A stretch of 64,000 bases of DNA from UBA4644 sp964541085 (lineage in GTDB: Bacteria > Bacillota > Clostridia > Oscillospirales > Butyricicoccaceae). Position 1 is the stretch's first letter. Every line of letters begins with the position of its first letter. The stretch lies in the NCBI GenBank assembly GCA_964541085.1, contig CAZIPA010000001.1, positions 46,401-110,400 of the forward strand, in the 5' to 3' direction. Shown one piece after another: positions 38,936-47,815 of this stretch. A program made the translations under genes and the position numbers. The notes under the pieces are model-generated. The model saw only the letters and a list, made by a program, of their open reading frames with translations. It searched no databases and was not told the DNA's origin.

Positions 38936-39808
38936 ATGAAAAAGCTGAAAAAATTGCCCCAGATTCCTCCGGTGGTGCAGGAAGCCCTCATTCTGCTCTG
39001 GGCCATTGCCGTGCTGGCGGTGGCGGTGTTCTTCTTTCTGGTGCCCAGTCACGCCGCAGTGAGCAGCATCGCCGGTGCTGCCATTGTGCTGGCCAACTTT
39101 GTCCCCCTGCAAATTTCCACCATCACCCTGATCCTCAATGTGGTGCTGCTGATCATCGGCTATTTCACCTGCGGGCGGGAGTTTGTGCTGAAAACCTCCA
39201 TTGCCTGCATTGTGCTGCCGCTGTTTCTGGCAGTGCTGGAGCATCTTTTCCCCAACTTTACCTCTCTCACCGGCAGTGCGGAGCTGGATGTGCTGTGCTA
39301 TATTCTGGTGGTCAGCTACGGCCTGTGCATCATGTTCAACCACAACGCCGCCTCCGGCGGTCTGGACATTGTGGCCATGATCCTGCATAAATATCTGCAT
39401 ATGGATCTGGGCCGTGCCATGTCGCTGGCGGGGATGTGCATCGCCCTTTCCTCCGGTCTGGCCTACGATTCCAAAACCGTGGTGCTCAGCGTGGTGGGCA
39501 CCTATTTCAACGGCATTGTGCTGGACAAGTTCATCTTCGGACAGAATCTCAAGCGCCGGGTGTGCATCATCAGCCGGGAAGAGGCCCGTCTCCGGGAGTT
39601 CATTTTGCAGGAGCTGCACAGCGGTGCCACGGAATATGAGGGTATCGGCGCGTTCACCGGTCTGCCCCAGAAGGAGCTCATCACCATCGTGAACAACAGC
39701 GAATATCAGAAGCTCATGCGCTTTATCAGCCAGACCGATCCGGATGCCTTTGTCACCGTTTACACCGTCTCCGACATCCGCTATCGTCCCAAAACACCGC
39801 AAAAATAA
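38936..39808 (+). CDS. YitT family membrane protein
   Basis: 290 residues. About five transmembrane helices in the first ~190 residues, with VSSIAGAAIVLANF, NHNAASGGLDIVAMILHKY and FNGIVLDKFIFGQNLKRRVCIIS as family features, then a C-terminal DUF2179 cytoplasmic domain. Members are often of unknown function; some are implicated in solute transport. ATG 38936 is chosen over the GTG at 38924, which overlaps the AAGGTG motif. Confidence 0.9.
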   Translation: MKKLKKLPQIPPVVQEALILLWAIAVLAVAVFFFLVPSHAAVSSIAGAAIVLANFVPLQISTITLILNVVLLIIGYFTCGREFVLKTSIACIVLPLFLAVLEHLFPNFTSLTGSAELDVLCYILVVSYGLCIMFNHNAASGGLDIVAMILHKYLHMDLGRAMSLAGMCIALSSGLAYDSKTVVLSVVGTYFNGIVLDKFIFGQNLKRRVCIISREEARLREFILQELHSGATEYEGIGAFTGLPQKELITIVNNSEYQKLMRFISQTDPDAFVTVYTVSDIRYRPKTPQK

Positions 39809-39816
39809 GCATTCTG

Positions 39817-39848
39817 CCGGGTATCCGTACAGCGGATGCCCGGTTTTT
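39817..39848 (+). terminator. Terminator after the YitT gene
   Basis: 11-bp arms CCGGGTATCCG (39817-39827) and CGGATGCCCGG (39833-39843), then TTTTT. Confidence 0.92.
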
Positions 39849-39914
39849 CCTGTCCGGCAGAAAAAATGTCTCCGGCGAAAACGCAATTTTTCCCGGAAAG
39901 GGCGGCTTTCTGCC

Positions 39915-39943
39915 TTGCGCATACCCGGTTCTCATGCTATAAT
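39915..39943 (+). promoter_or_regulatory. Promoter of the gdpP operon
   Basis: -35 TTGCGC (39915-39920) and -10 TATAAT (39938-39943) with TGC before the -10; 17-base spacer. Confidence 0.75.
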
Positions 39944-39996
39944 ATTCTATTATTATGGCAAAAGAGCGCCCTCTGGGCATAAAGGAGGAAAAGGCG

Positions 39997-41997
39997 TTGG
40001 ACAAGCGATTTTCCAGAATCATAGAATCGGGCACACGGCTCACCTTTGTGGTGATGCTTGCGTTCTGTGCCGTAAGCTTTTTCAGAATCGGATGGGCCGT
40101 GGGCACGGCTGAGCTGCTGGTGGTGGGACTGGTCTATTTCTTCTACCGCCGCCGGGCACACCGCCGCTCTGCGGAGATTCGGAAATATGTGGAGACGGTG
40201 GCCTTTTCCGTGGACGATGCCTCCAAGCATTCGCTGGTGCATTTTCCCCTGCCTATGGCCATTCTGCGCATTGACAGCGGCGAGATCATCTGGGGCAACG
40301 AGCTGTTCACCTCCATCAGCGGACGGCACGAAAGCGTTTTTGAAACCCATATCAACGATGTGCTCCACGGCTTTGACACCCGCTGGATCATGGAGGGCAA
40401 GACCCTTTGCCCCTATGATGTGGAAATGGGCGGCAGAAAATATCAGATTTACGGCAATCTGGTGCGTTCCCAAAATCCGGGCAGCGCACTGCTGGCCACG
40501 CTGTTCTGGGTGGATATCACCGACTTCAGCCAGCTGCGGGATCGGTTTGAGCGCACCCGTCCGGTGGTGGGACTGATTCTCATCGACAGCTATGAAGAGC
40601 TGATGAAGAGCGCCTCCGAGGCGGAAAAATCCTCTCTCACCGCAGAGATCGACCGGCGGCTCAACACCTGGGCCAAGGCCTCCGGCGGCATTGTGCGCAA
40701 GCTGGAGCGGGATCGGTATCTGTTCATCTTTGACCAGAAGAGCCTGCTGGACTTTACCGCCGAAAAGTTTTCCATTCTGGAGGACATTCATCAGGTGCAG
40801 AACAGCGACGGTCTGGCGGCAACCCTGTCCATCGGCATCGGCAAGGGCGACTGCGCCTGGCAGGAGCTGTATCAGTATGCCGAGCTGGGCATTGACATGG
40901 CCCTGTCCCGGGGCGGCGATCAGGTGGTGGTAAAATCCAAAACCGCCTTTGAGTTTTACGGCGGCCGCAGCAAGGAGCTGGAAAAGCGCACCAAGGTAAA
41001 ATCCCGCGTGATGTCCAATGCGCTGATGCAGCTGATCCGGGACAGCAGTCAGGTGTTCCTCATGGGTCACAAATATTCCGATCTGGACAGTGTGGGTGCC
41101 TGTGCCGGTCTGGCTGCCGCCGTGCGCAAGGCCGGTCGCCCCTTCTATATCATCGTCAACGATCAGGCCACGGCAGCGGGAGAGCTCATTCGCCGGCTGC
41201 AGGCGCAGCCGCTGTATGCCGAAGCCTTTATCAGTGAGGAAAAGGCCATTGAGCTGGCGGACGCCTCTTCCCTGTGCATTGTGTCCGATACCTCCCGTCC
41301 CGATCTGGTGGAGGCCCCCTCTCTGCTGGAGACCGTGCCCCGGGTGGCCGTGGTGGATCACCATCGCCGGGCGGCAGAATACATTGAAAACGCAGCCATC
41401 AACCTTCATGAGACCTATGCCTCCTCCGCCTCCGAGCTGATTACCGAGCTGCTGCAATATGCCATCAACCCCTCCGATCTGCTGAAGGTGGAATCGGACG
41501 CACTGCTGGCGGGCATTTTCCTGGATACCAAGGGCTTTACGGTGAAAACCGGCGTACGCACCTTTGAAGCCGCCGCCTATCTCCGTCAGGCCGGTGCGGA
41601 TACGGTGGAGGTTCGCAAGATGTACTCCGGCGGACTGGAGAGCAACATCAAGAAATACCAGATCATTTCCCACGCCTCCGAGCCCTATCCGGGCATTTCC
41701 GTCTCCGTAATGGAGGAAAATCTGCCCCGGGCCACCGCCTCGCAGGCAGCGGACGAAATGATGAACGCCGCCGGGATCCGGGCCTCCTTTGTGGTCTATG
41801 GCGAACGGGGCGGTGCCGTGGTTTCCGCCCGCTCCTATGGCAAGGTCAATGTGCAGGTCATTATGGAGCACATGGGCGGCGGCGGCAGTCTCACCGCGGC
41901 CGGAGGACAGTATCCGGACAAATCCCCCGCAGAGACCGCGGCGCTGCTGCGGCAGGCAATTGAAGCTTATCTCCGGGACGCTCCTGCGCAGGAGTGA
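39997..41997 (+). CDS. gdpP: Cyclic-di-AMP phosphodiesterase GdpP-like (DHH/DHHA1)
   Basis: Degrades c-di-AMP, which controls potassium and wall homeostasis. 666 residues. Two N-terminal transmembrane helices (~14-50), a PAS-like region (~80-185), a degenerate GGDEF (~190-315), then DHH (GHKYSDLDSVG ~357-367, VVDHHRR further on) and DHHA1 (MGGGGSLTAAGGQ). I use the TTG at 39997, because AAAGGAGG is just upstream; the ATG at 39955 lies almost at the transcription start. First of the gdpP-rplI-dnaB run seen in many Firmicutes. Confidence 0.95.
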   Translation: MDKRFSRIIESGTRLTFVVMLAFCAVSFFRIGWAVGTAELLVVGLVYFFYRRRAHRRSAEIRKYVETVAFSVDDASKHSLVHFPLPMAILRIDSGEIIWGNELFTSISGRHESVFETHINDVLHGFDTRWIMEGKTLCPYDVEMGGRKYQIYGNLVRSQNPGSALLATLFWVDITDFSQLRDRFERTRPVVGLILIDSYEELMKSASEAEKSSLTAEIDRRLNTWAKASGGIVRKLERDRYLFIFDQKSLLDFTAEKFSILEDIHQVQNSDGLAATLSIGIGKGDCAWQELYQYAELGIDMALSRGGDQVVVKSKTAFEFYGGRSKELEKRTKVKSRVMSNALMQLIRDSSQVFLMGHKYSDLDSVGACAGLAAAVRKAGRPFYIIVNDQATAAGELIRRLQAQPLYAEAFISEEKAIELADASSLCIVSDTSRPDLVEAPSLLETVPRVAVVDHHRRAAEYIENAAINLHETYASSASELITELLQYAINPSDLLKVESDALLAGIFLDTKGFTVKTGVRTFEAAAYLRQAGADTVEVRKMYSGGLESNIKKYQIISHASEPYPGISVSVMEENLPRATASQAADEMMNAAGIRASFVVYGERGGAVVSARSYGKVNVQVIMEHMGGGGSLTAAGGQYPDKSPAETAALLRQAIEAYLRDAPAQE

Positions 41998-42029
41998 CCC
42001 GATCATACACAGAAAAGGAGTTTGAACTT

Positions 42030-42479
42030 ATGAAAGTGATTTTACTTCAGGATGTAAAGGCACAGGGCAAAAAGGGCGAAATGATTACCGTCTCCGACGG
42101 CTATGCCCGGAACTTCCTCCTGCCCAGAAAGCTGGCCATGGAGGCCACCACCGATGCCATCAACGCCAAGAAAAACGCCGATGCTGCGGCTCTGCGGCGT
42201 GTGGAGGAGGAGCGGAAGGCTGCGCTGGCGCTGAAGGAGCGTCTGGCGGAGACACCGGTGAAGATTTATGCCAAGGCAGGCTCCGGCGGCAGACTGTTCG
42301 GCTCTGTCACCACCAAGGAGATCTCCGAGGCGCTGATGAAGCAGTACGGCATTGATCTGCCCAAAACCCGGCTGGAGCTGGCCGAGCCCATCAAGACCTT
42401 CGGCACCTTCCAGGCCAAAGCCAAGCTGTTTACCGAGGTCTCCGGCGTTGTCTTTGTTCAGGTGTTTGAAGAAAAATAA
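42030..42479 (+). CDS. rplI: 50S ribosomal protein bL9
   Basis: 149 residues, starting MKVILLQDVKAQGKKGEMI with SDGYARNFLLPRKLA, a long central helix (rich in Lys/Ala/Glu) and the C-terminal RNA-binding domain. AAAAGGAG precedes the ATG at 42030. Confidence 0.98.
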   Translation: MKVILLQDVKAQGKKGEMITVSDGYARNFLLPRKLAMEATTDAINAKKNADAAALRRVEEERKAALALKERLAETPVKIYAKAGSGGRLFGSVTTKEISEALMKQYGIDLPKTRLELAEPIKTFGTFQAKAKLFTEVSGVVFVQVFEEK

Positions 42480-42512
42480 CCGACGGTTTTCCGAAGGAAG
42501 GATGTGAAGCAC

Positions 42513-43853
42513 ATGGCGGCAGACGAGCTGCTTTCCCGGCAGGCGCCTTACAGTCTCGAGGCGGAGCAGGCCGTTCTGGGCTCCATGCTCATCGACACAA
42601 AATGCATTCCCGCAGTCATCGAGGTGCTCAAGCCGGATGACTTTTATCTGGAGACCCATCGGCTGATCTACGATACCATCCATCAGATGTTCCTCAACGC
42701 CCGGCCCATCGACCCGGTGACTGTGCTGGACGAAATGAAGGCGCTGGGCTATCGGGAGGCGGCCAGACGGGACTTTTTCCTCCAGCTCATTGAGGTCACG
42801 CCCACCTCCTCCAATGTTTCCGAATATGCAGCCATTGTGCGCAGCAAGAGTATGCTGCGGGAGCTTCAGCAGGTGTCCTCCGACATCATTGATCTGACCC
42901 GTGCCGAGGAGGAAAGTGCCGATACCGTGGCCGATCTGGCCGAGCAGAAAATCTATGCCGTGCGGCAGGGACGGGAGATTCAGGGCTTTTCCGGCATTCA
43001 CGAGGCCATTCAGGAGGTCTATGCCAATCTGGATGAGCTGGCTGCCAATCCGGGCAAGCTTCCCGGTCTGCCCACCGGCTTTGCCCAGCTGGATCAGTAT
43101 ATCGGCGGACTGAACAAAAGCGATCTGATTCTGCTGGCGGCCCGTCCCGGCATGGGCAAAACCGCCATTGCGCTGAATATGGCGGTCAACGCGGCCAAGC
43201 GTTCCGGCAAAACCGTAGCCATTTTCCAGCTGGAAATGTCCCGGCAGCAGCTGGCCACCCGTATGCTGTCCAGCGAAGCGCTCATCGACAGCAAAAAGCT
43301 GCGCATGGGCACGCTGGAGGATTCGGACTGGGAGCGCATGGCCGGAGCCACCCAGTCTTTGCAGGGGATGCCCATTCTCATTGATGAAAACTCCGGCATC
43401 ACCGTTCCCGAGATGATGGCAAAATGCCGCCGTCTGGGCAGCAAGCTGGGGCTCATCGTCATCGACTATCTTCAGCTGATGCACACGCCCAAGCAGATGG
43501 ACAACCGTGTGCAGGAGGTGGCGGAGATTTCCCGATCTCTGAAGATCATGGCCAAGGAGCTGAATGTGCCGGTGCTCTGCTGCAGTCAGCTTTCCCGTGG
43601 CCCGGAGGGGCGGCAGAACAAGCGGCCCATGCTGTCCGACCTGCGGGAATCCGGCTCCATCGAGCAGGATGCGGACATTGTTCTCTTTATCTATCGGGAC
43701 GACTATTACAACAACGAAGCGGAAAACCGCAACTGTGCGGAGCTGATCGTAGCGAAAAACCGTCACGGCGAGACCGGTACGGTGGATCTGCAATGGATGG
43801 GTCAGTTTACCTCCTTTGCGGCCCAGGATTCCACACGCAATGAACATCAGTGA
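42513..43853 (+). CDS. dnaB: Replicative DNA helicase DnaB
   Basis: 446 residues. Hexameric helicase of the replication fork (called DnaC in Bacillus). N-terminal domain with SLEAEQAVLGSMLID, RecA-like motor with Walker A ARPGMGKTA (~210-218), IVIDYLQLM (Walker B) and LRESGSIEQDADIV. ATG 42513 fits the AAGGAAGG spacing better than the GTG at 42504. rplI is 33 bases upstream. Confidence 0.98.
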   Translation: MAADELLSRQAPYSLEAEQAVLGSMLIDTKCIPAVIEVLKPDDFYLETHRLIYDTIHQMFLNARPIDPVTVLDEMKALGYREAARRDFFLQLIEVTPTSSNVSEYAAIVRSKSMLRELQQVSSDIIDLTRAEEESADTVADLAEQKIYAVRQGREIQGFSGIHEAIQEVYANLDELAANPGKLPGLPTGFAQLDQYIGGLNKSDLILLAARPGMGKTAIALNMAVNAAKRSGKTVAIFQLEMSRQQLATRMLSSEALIDSKKLRMGTLEDSDWERMAGATQSLQGMPILIDENSGITVPEMMAKCRRLGSKLGLIVIDYLQLMHTPKQMDNRVQEVAEISRSLKIMAKELNVPVLCCSQLSRGPEGRQNKRPMLSDLRESGSIEQDADIVLFIYRDDYYNNEAENRNCAELIVAKNRHGETGTVDLQWMGQFTSFAAQDSTRNEHQ

Positions 43854-45162
43854 CGGACTGAAACAAAGCGGTCTGCTGCGGCCGGGAATGCGGGTGCTGT
43901 GCGCCCTGTCCGGCGGCGGCGATTCCGTCTGTCTGACCCACGCGCTGGCGGCGCTGGCACCGGAGCTTTCTCTCACCGTCGCGGCGGCCCATTTTTCCCA
44001 CGGACTGCGGCCGGAGGCTGCGGAGGCGGAGCGGGCCCTTTGTCAGGCGCTGTGCGCCAGGCTGGACATTCCGCTGCTTTGCGGCAGCGGTGATACGCCG
44101 TCCTATGCCGCTTCCCATCATCTCAGCACCGAGCAGGCGGCACGGACGCTGCGCTATGCCTTTCTGGAGCAGTCTGCCGATGCGTTTCAGGCGGATGCCA
44201 TTGCCGTGGCCCATCAGCAGGAGGACAACGCGGAGACGCTGCTGCTGAATCTGATCCGGGGCTGCGGCAGTGCCGGTCTGGAGGGCATTCCTCCCCGGCG
44301 GGGCAGGATCATCCGCCCGCTGCTGGGCTGTTCCCGGGAGGATATCCGGCAATATCTCACGGCGCATCAGCTGGATTATGTCACCGACCCCACCAATCTG
44401 GGCACGGACAACGCTCGGGCGCTGCTGCGCAATCAGGTCTTTCCCCTGCTGCACCAGCTGAATCCCCGGGCGGCACAGCATATGGCCCGGACGGCGGAGC
44501 AGCTGCGGCAGCAGAATGAAGTTTTTGCGCTGGAGGGTGAAGGGCTGGCGGAGCGTGCGGTATGCTGCCCGGAGGGCCTGCTGATTTCCGTTCCCGAGCT
44601 GCTGGCTCTGTCTCCCGAGGGAGCCTGCCGTGCCTTGCAGCGGTTGCAGCGTCAGGCGGGCGGACAGATGCTCACCCGTCCCCAGCTGGAGTCTGCCCTT
44701 GCCCTGTGCCGGAGTCCGTCCCCCTCCGGACAGCTTTCTCTTTCCGGGACGCAACTGCGGCGGCGCTATCAACAGCTGCTGCTGTGTACCGAAGCCGCTC
44801 CCCCTCCGCCGGAGCCTGTGACACTCACGGCCTGCGAACAGGTATCCTTTGGCAGCTGGGAGATCATCGTGCAGCCGGAGGATGGCAGCGGAGAAGGCTT
44901 CTGTCTGCCGGAGACGGCGATTTTTCCTCTTTTGATCCGCACCCGGCGCACCGGTGACCGGCTGGAGCTGCCCGGCGGCAGCCGAACGGTGAAAAAGTGG
45001 ATGATTGACCGTAAAATTCCGAAAGATTTGCGTGACACCACGCCGATTCTATGCCATAATAATAAAATACTGGCTGTGGCGGCCTGCTGGCACGAAACCG
45101 TGCCTCCGGCAGAAACAGATATGCCGCAGCTTCAGATCATTTGCAGGAGGAAAAGAGCATGA
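43840..45162 (+). CDS. tilS: tRNA(Ile)-lysidine synthase
   Basis: 440 residues. Converts C34 of the AUA-reading tRNA-Ile to lysidine with ATP and lysine. N-terminal PP-loop SGGGDS at ~24-29, AAHFSHGLRPEAAEAE, HQQEDNAETLLLNLIRGCG, and C-terminal domain with RRTGDRLELPGGSRTVKKWM. Start ATG 43840 overlaps dnaB by 14 bases; its stop overlaps hpt (ATGA). The tilS-hpt-ftsH order is a very conserved Firmicute cluster. Confidence 0.96.
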   Translation: MNISDGLKQSGLLRPGMRVLCALSGGGDSVCLTHALAALAPELSLTVAAAHFSHGLRPEAAEAERALCQALCARLDIPLLCGSGDTPSYAASHHLSTEQAARTLRYAFLEQSADAFQADAIAVAHQQEDNAETLLLNLIRGCGSAGLEGIPPRRGRIIRPLLGCSREDIRQYLTAHQLDYVTDPTNLGTDNARALLRNQVFPLLHQLNPRAAQHMARTAEQLRQQNEVFALEGEGLAERAVCCPEGLLISVPELLALSPEGACRALQRLQRQAGGQMLTRPQLESALALCRSPSPSGQLSLSGTQLRRRYQQLLLCTEAAPPPPEPVTLTACEQVSFGSWEIIVQPEDGSGEGFCLPETAIFPLLIRTRRTGDRLELPGGSRTVKKWMIDRKIPKDLRDTTPILCHNNKILAVAACWHETVPPAETDMPQLQIICRRKRA

Positions 45163-45725
45163 AACGGGATCCCATTGATATGCGGCAGGATATGCTGAAA
45201 ACGCTCATCAGCAAGGAGGAGCTGGAGGCCACGGTGGCTCGGCTGGGTCAGGAGATCACCCGGGACTATCGGGGCAAGACACCCATACTGGTTGCGGTGC
45301 TCAAGGGCGCGTTTATCTTTATGGCCGACCTGGTGCGGCAGATTGATCTGCCCTGCACACTGGATTTTATGGCGGTGTCCAGCTATGGCGCCGGAATGTC
45401 AACCTCCGGCCGTGTGAAAATTATTAAAGATTTAGACACCAATATTGAGGGGAAAGATGTTATTATCGTAGAGGACATTCTGGACAGCGGCGTTACGCTG
45501 AGCTATCTGATCCAGCTGCTTCAGGCCCGGTGTCCCGCCTCCATCCGCCTTTGCACCCTGTTTGACAAGCCGGCACGGCACAAGGTGGACATTCATTCCG
45601 ATTATATCGGTCTGGAGGTGCCCAACGAGTTTATCGTGGGCTATGGTCTGGACTATGCGGAGCTCTACCGGAACTATCCGGAGATCGCCGTGCTCAAACC
45701 CTCGGTTTACAGCGACGAACAATAA
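45159..45725 (+). CDS. hpt: Hypoxanthine phosphoribosyltransferase
   Basis: 188 residues. Purine salvage: makes IMP/GMP from hypoxanthine/guanine and PRPP. The PRPP loop is VIIVEDILDSGVTL (~101-114), with VAVLKGAFIFMADL earlier. The ATG at 45159 overlaps the tilS stop (ATGA) and has AGGAGG upstream. Confidence 0.97.
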   Translation: MKRDPIDMRQDMLKTLISKEELEATVARLGQEITRDYRGKTPILVAVLKGAFIFMADLVRQIDLPCTLDFMAVSSYGAGMSTSGRVKIIKDLDTNIEGKDVIIVEDILDSGVTLSYLIQLLQARCPASIRLCTLFDKPARHKVDIHSDYIGLEVPNEFIVGYGLDYAELYRNYPEIAVLKPSVYSDEQ

Positions 45726-45768
45726 TACCCCGGCGGCGATGCCGCCCGAAAAGGAGTGACAATCCAAC

Positions 45769-47766
45769 TTGAACAAGAAGAAGGGCTCGGGCCGCAGTAT
45801 CGGCCTGTATATCATCGCATTTATCCTTCTGCTGGTGACCTTCAGCATTCTTTCCAGCCCGTCCGACTCTTCTGCGGCCATCAGCTATACGCAGATCCGC
45901 AGCGACATCAAATCCGGAAATGTCTCTGAGCTGGTCATCGGCTCCAATGAGGTCTCCGTCCTGCTGAAGGACGGCACGGAATATCTCTATCAGGTGACGG
46001 ATATGGATTATTTCATGTCCGATCTGGGCGACGATATTCAGGCCCAGCAGGATGCGGGAACGCTCACCGTGGACTATTATGTGCGCACCACCTCGGTGTT
46101 CATGACCTTCCTGCCGTATATCATTGTGGTGGTTCTGCTGGTGGCCTTCTGGGCCTTCATGCTCAACCGTCAGGCCGGCGGCGGTGGCGGCGGTGCCATG
46201 AACTTTGGCAAATCCCGTGCCAGAATGACTGCCCCCGGCGAACAGCAGAAGCGTGTTACCTTCAAGGATGTGGCCGGTGCCGATGAGGAAAAGGCCGATC
46301 TGGAGGAAATCGTGGACTTTCTGCGGGATCCCCGGAAGTATATGGCGCTGGGTGCCCGCATTCCCAAGGGTGTTCTGCTGGTAGGCCCTCCGGGCACCGG
46401 TAAAACCCTCATCGCCAAGGCCGTGGCCGGAGAAGCCGGCGTTCCCTTCTTCTCCATTTCCGGTTCGGATTTTGTGGAGCTGTATGTGGGCGTTGGCGCT
46501 TCCCGTGTGCGTGACCTGTTCAACGAGGCGAAAAAGCACGCCCCGGCCATTGTCTTTATCGACGAGATCGACGCAGTGGGCCGTCAGCGTGGAGCCGGTC
46601 TGGGCGGCGGCCACGACGAGCGGGAGCAGACGCTGAATCAGCTGCTGGTGGAGATGGACGGCTTCGGCAACAATGCCGGTGTCATCGTTCTGGCTGCCAC
46701 CAACCGGGCGGATATTCTGGACCCGGCGCTGCTGCGTCCCGGCCGCTTTGACCGTCAGATCTATATCGGCGTACCCGACATCAAGGGCCGTGTGGAGATT
46801 CTCAAGGTTCACGCCCGGAAAAAGCCCTTTGAAGAGGATGTTTCCTTTGATGCCATCGCCCGCAGCACGGTAGGCTTTACCGGCGCGGATCTGGAAAATC
46901 TGCTGAACGAGGCGGCTCTGTTGGCTGCCCGCCGCGGCAAGCCCAAAATCGGCCTGAAGGACATTGACGATGCCTTCCTGAAGGTCATCATGGGCAACGA
47001 AAAGAAGAACCGTGTCATGACCGATCGGGAGCGCAGACTCACCGCCTATCACGAATCCGGCCATGCGCTGACCTCCCGTCTGCTGCCCACGCAGGATCCT
47101 GTCCAGCAGGTATCCATCGTGCCCCGGGGCAGAGCCGGCGGCTTTACCCTGAATCTGCCGGTGCAGGATAAGTATTACAGCACCCGGCTGGAGATGGAGG
47201 AAGAGCTCATTGTGCTGCTGGGCGGCCGTGTAGCGGAAAAACTGGTGATGGGAGATATCTCCACCGGCGCTTCCAATGATATCGAGCGTGCCAGCCGCAT
47301 CGCCCGGAACATGGTGACGAAATACGGCATGAGCGACCGTCTGGGCCCCATCGACTTTGGCTCTTCTCATGACGAAGTGTTCCTGGGCCGGGATTTTGCC
47401 AACACCAACCATCTGTCGGAAGAGACTTCTTCTCTCATCGACAAGGAGGTTAAGGCGCTGATCGACCAGGCCTATGCCCGCTGCGAACAGCTTCTCCGGG
47501 ACAATATGGACATTCTGGATCGTCTGGCAGCCTTCCTGCTCCAGCACGAAACCATGGACAATGCCCAGCTGGAGGCCATTTTCAAGGGTGAAACGCCGCC
47601 GGAGCATTCCAGCGCCGTGCCTCTGGGCCAGCGTCAGGAGGGTGACCGGAGCGCCAACGAGGTGATGTCCCAGCTGGAAAAGGCGGAGGAAAAGTCCGCC
47701 GCAGCTCAGCCGGAGGTCAATCCCAATCCGGAAACGCCGGACGCGCCCCCCGCGGACAACAACTGA
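45769..47766 (+). CDS. ftsH: ATP-dependent zinc metalloprotease FtsH
   Basis: 665 residues. Membrane AAA+ protease for quality control. TM helices ~11-29 and ~112-132 flanking a small external domain, then AAA+ with Walker A GPPGTGKT (~206-213), FIDEIDAVGRQRG, the SRH LLRPGRFDR, and zinc peptidase HESGH (~428-432). The start is TTG at 45769 with AAGGAG upstream. It ends in an acidic/Pro tail. A terminator follows. Confidence 0.98.
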   Translation: MNKKKGSGRSIGLYIIAFILLLVTFSILSSPSDSSAAISYTQIRSDIKSGNVSELVIGSNEVSVLLKDGTEYLYQVTDMDYFMSDLGDDIQAQQDAGTLTVDYYVRTTSVFMTFLPYIIVVVLLVAFWAFMLNRQAGGGGGGAMNFGKSRARMTAPGEQQKRVTFKDVAGADEEKADLEEIVDFLRDPRKYMALGARIPKGVLLVGPPGTGKTLIAKAVAGEAGVPFFSISGSDFVELYVGVGASRVRDLFNEAKKHAPAIVFIDEIDAVGRQRGAGLGGGHDEREQTLNQLLVEMDGFGNNAGVIVLAATNRADILDPALLRPGRFDRQIYIGVPDIKGRVEILKVHARKKPFEEDVSFDAIARSTVGFTGADLENLLNEAALLAARRGKPKIGLKDIDDAFLKVIMGNEKKNRVMTDRERRLTAYHESGHALTSRLLPTQDPVQQVSIVPRGRAGGFTLNLPVQDKYYSTRLEMEEELIVLLGGRVAEKLVMGDISTGASNDIERASRIARNMVTKYGMSDRLGPIDFGSSHDEVFLGRDFANTNHLSEETSSLIDKEVKALIDQAYARCEQLLRDNMDILDRLAAFLLQHETMDNAQLEAIFKGETPPEHSSAVPLGQRQEGDRSANEVMSQLEKAEEKSAAAQPEVNPNPETPDAPPADNN

Positions 47767-47776
47767 ACCAATTTCA

Positions 47777-47800
47777 GGCGGGCCATTGTGCCCGCCTTTC
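47777..47800 (+). terminator. Terminator between ftsH and cca
   Basis: GGCGGGC (47777-47783) and GCCCGCC (47790-47796), then TTTCTC. Short T tail, so read-through is likely. Confidence 0.7.
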
Positions 47801-47815
47801 TCACAGGAGGCAGCT

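Noticed and set aside
39937..42006. Minus-strand open frame opposite gdpP
   Set aside because: Antisense shadow; the plus frame encodes a complete GdpP.
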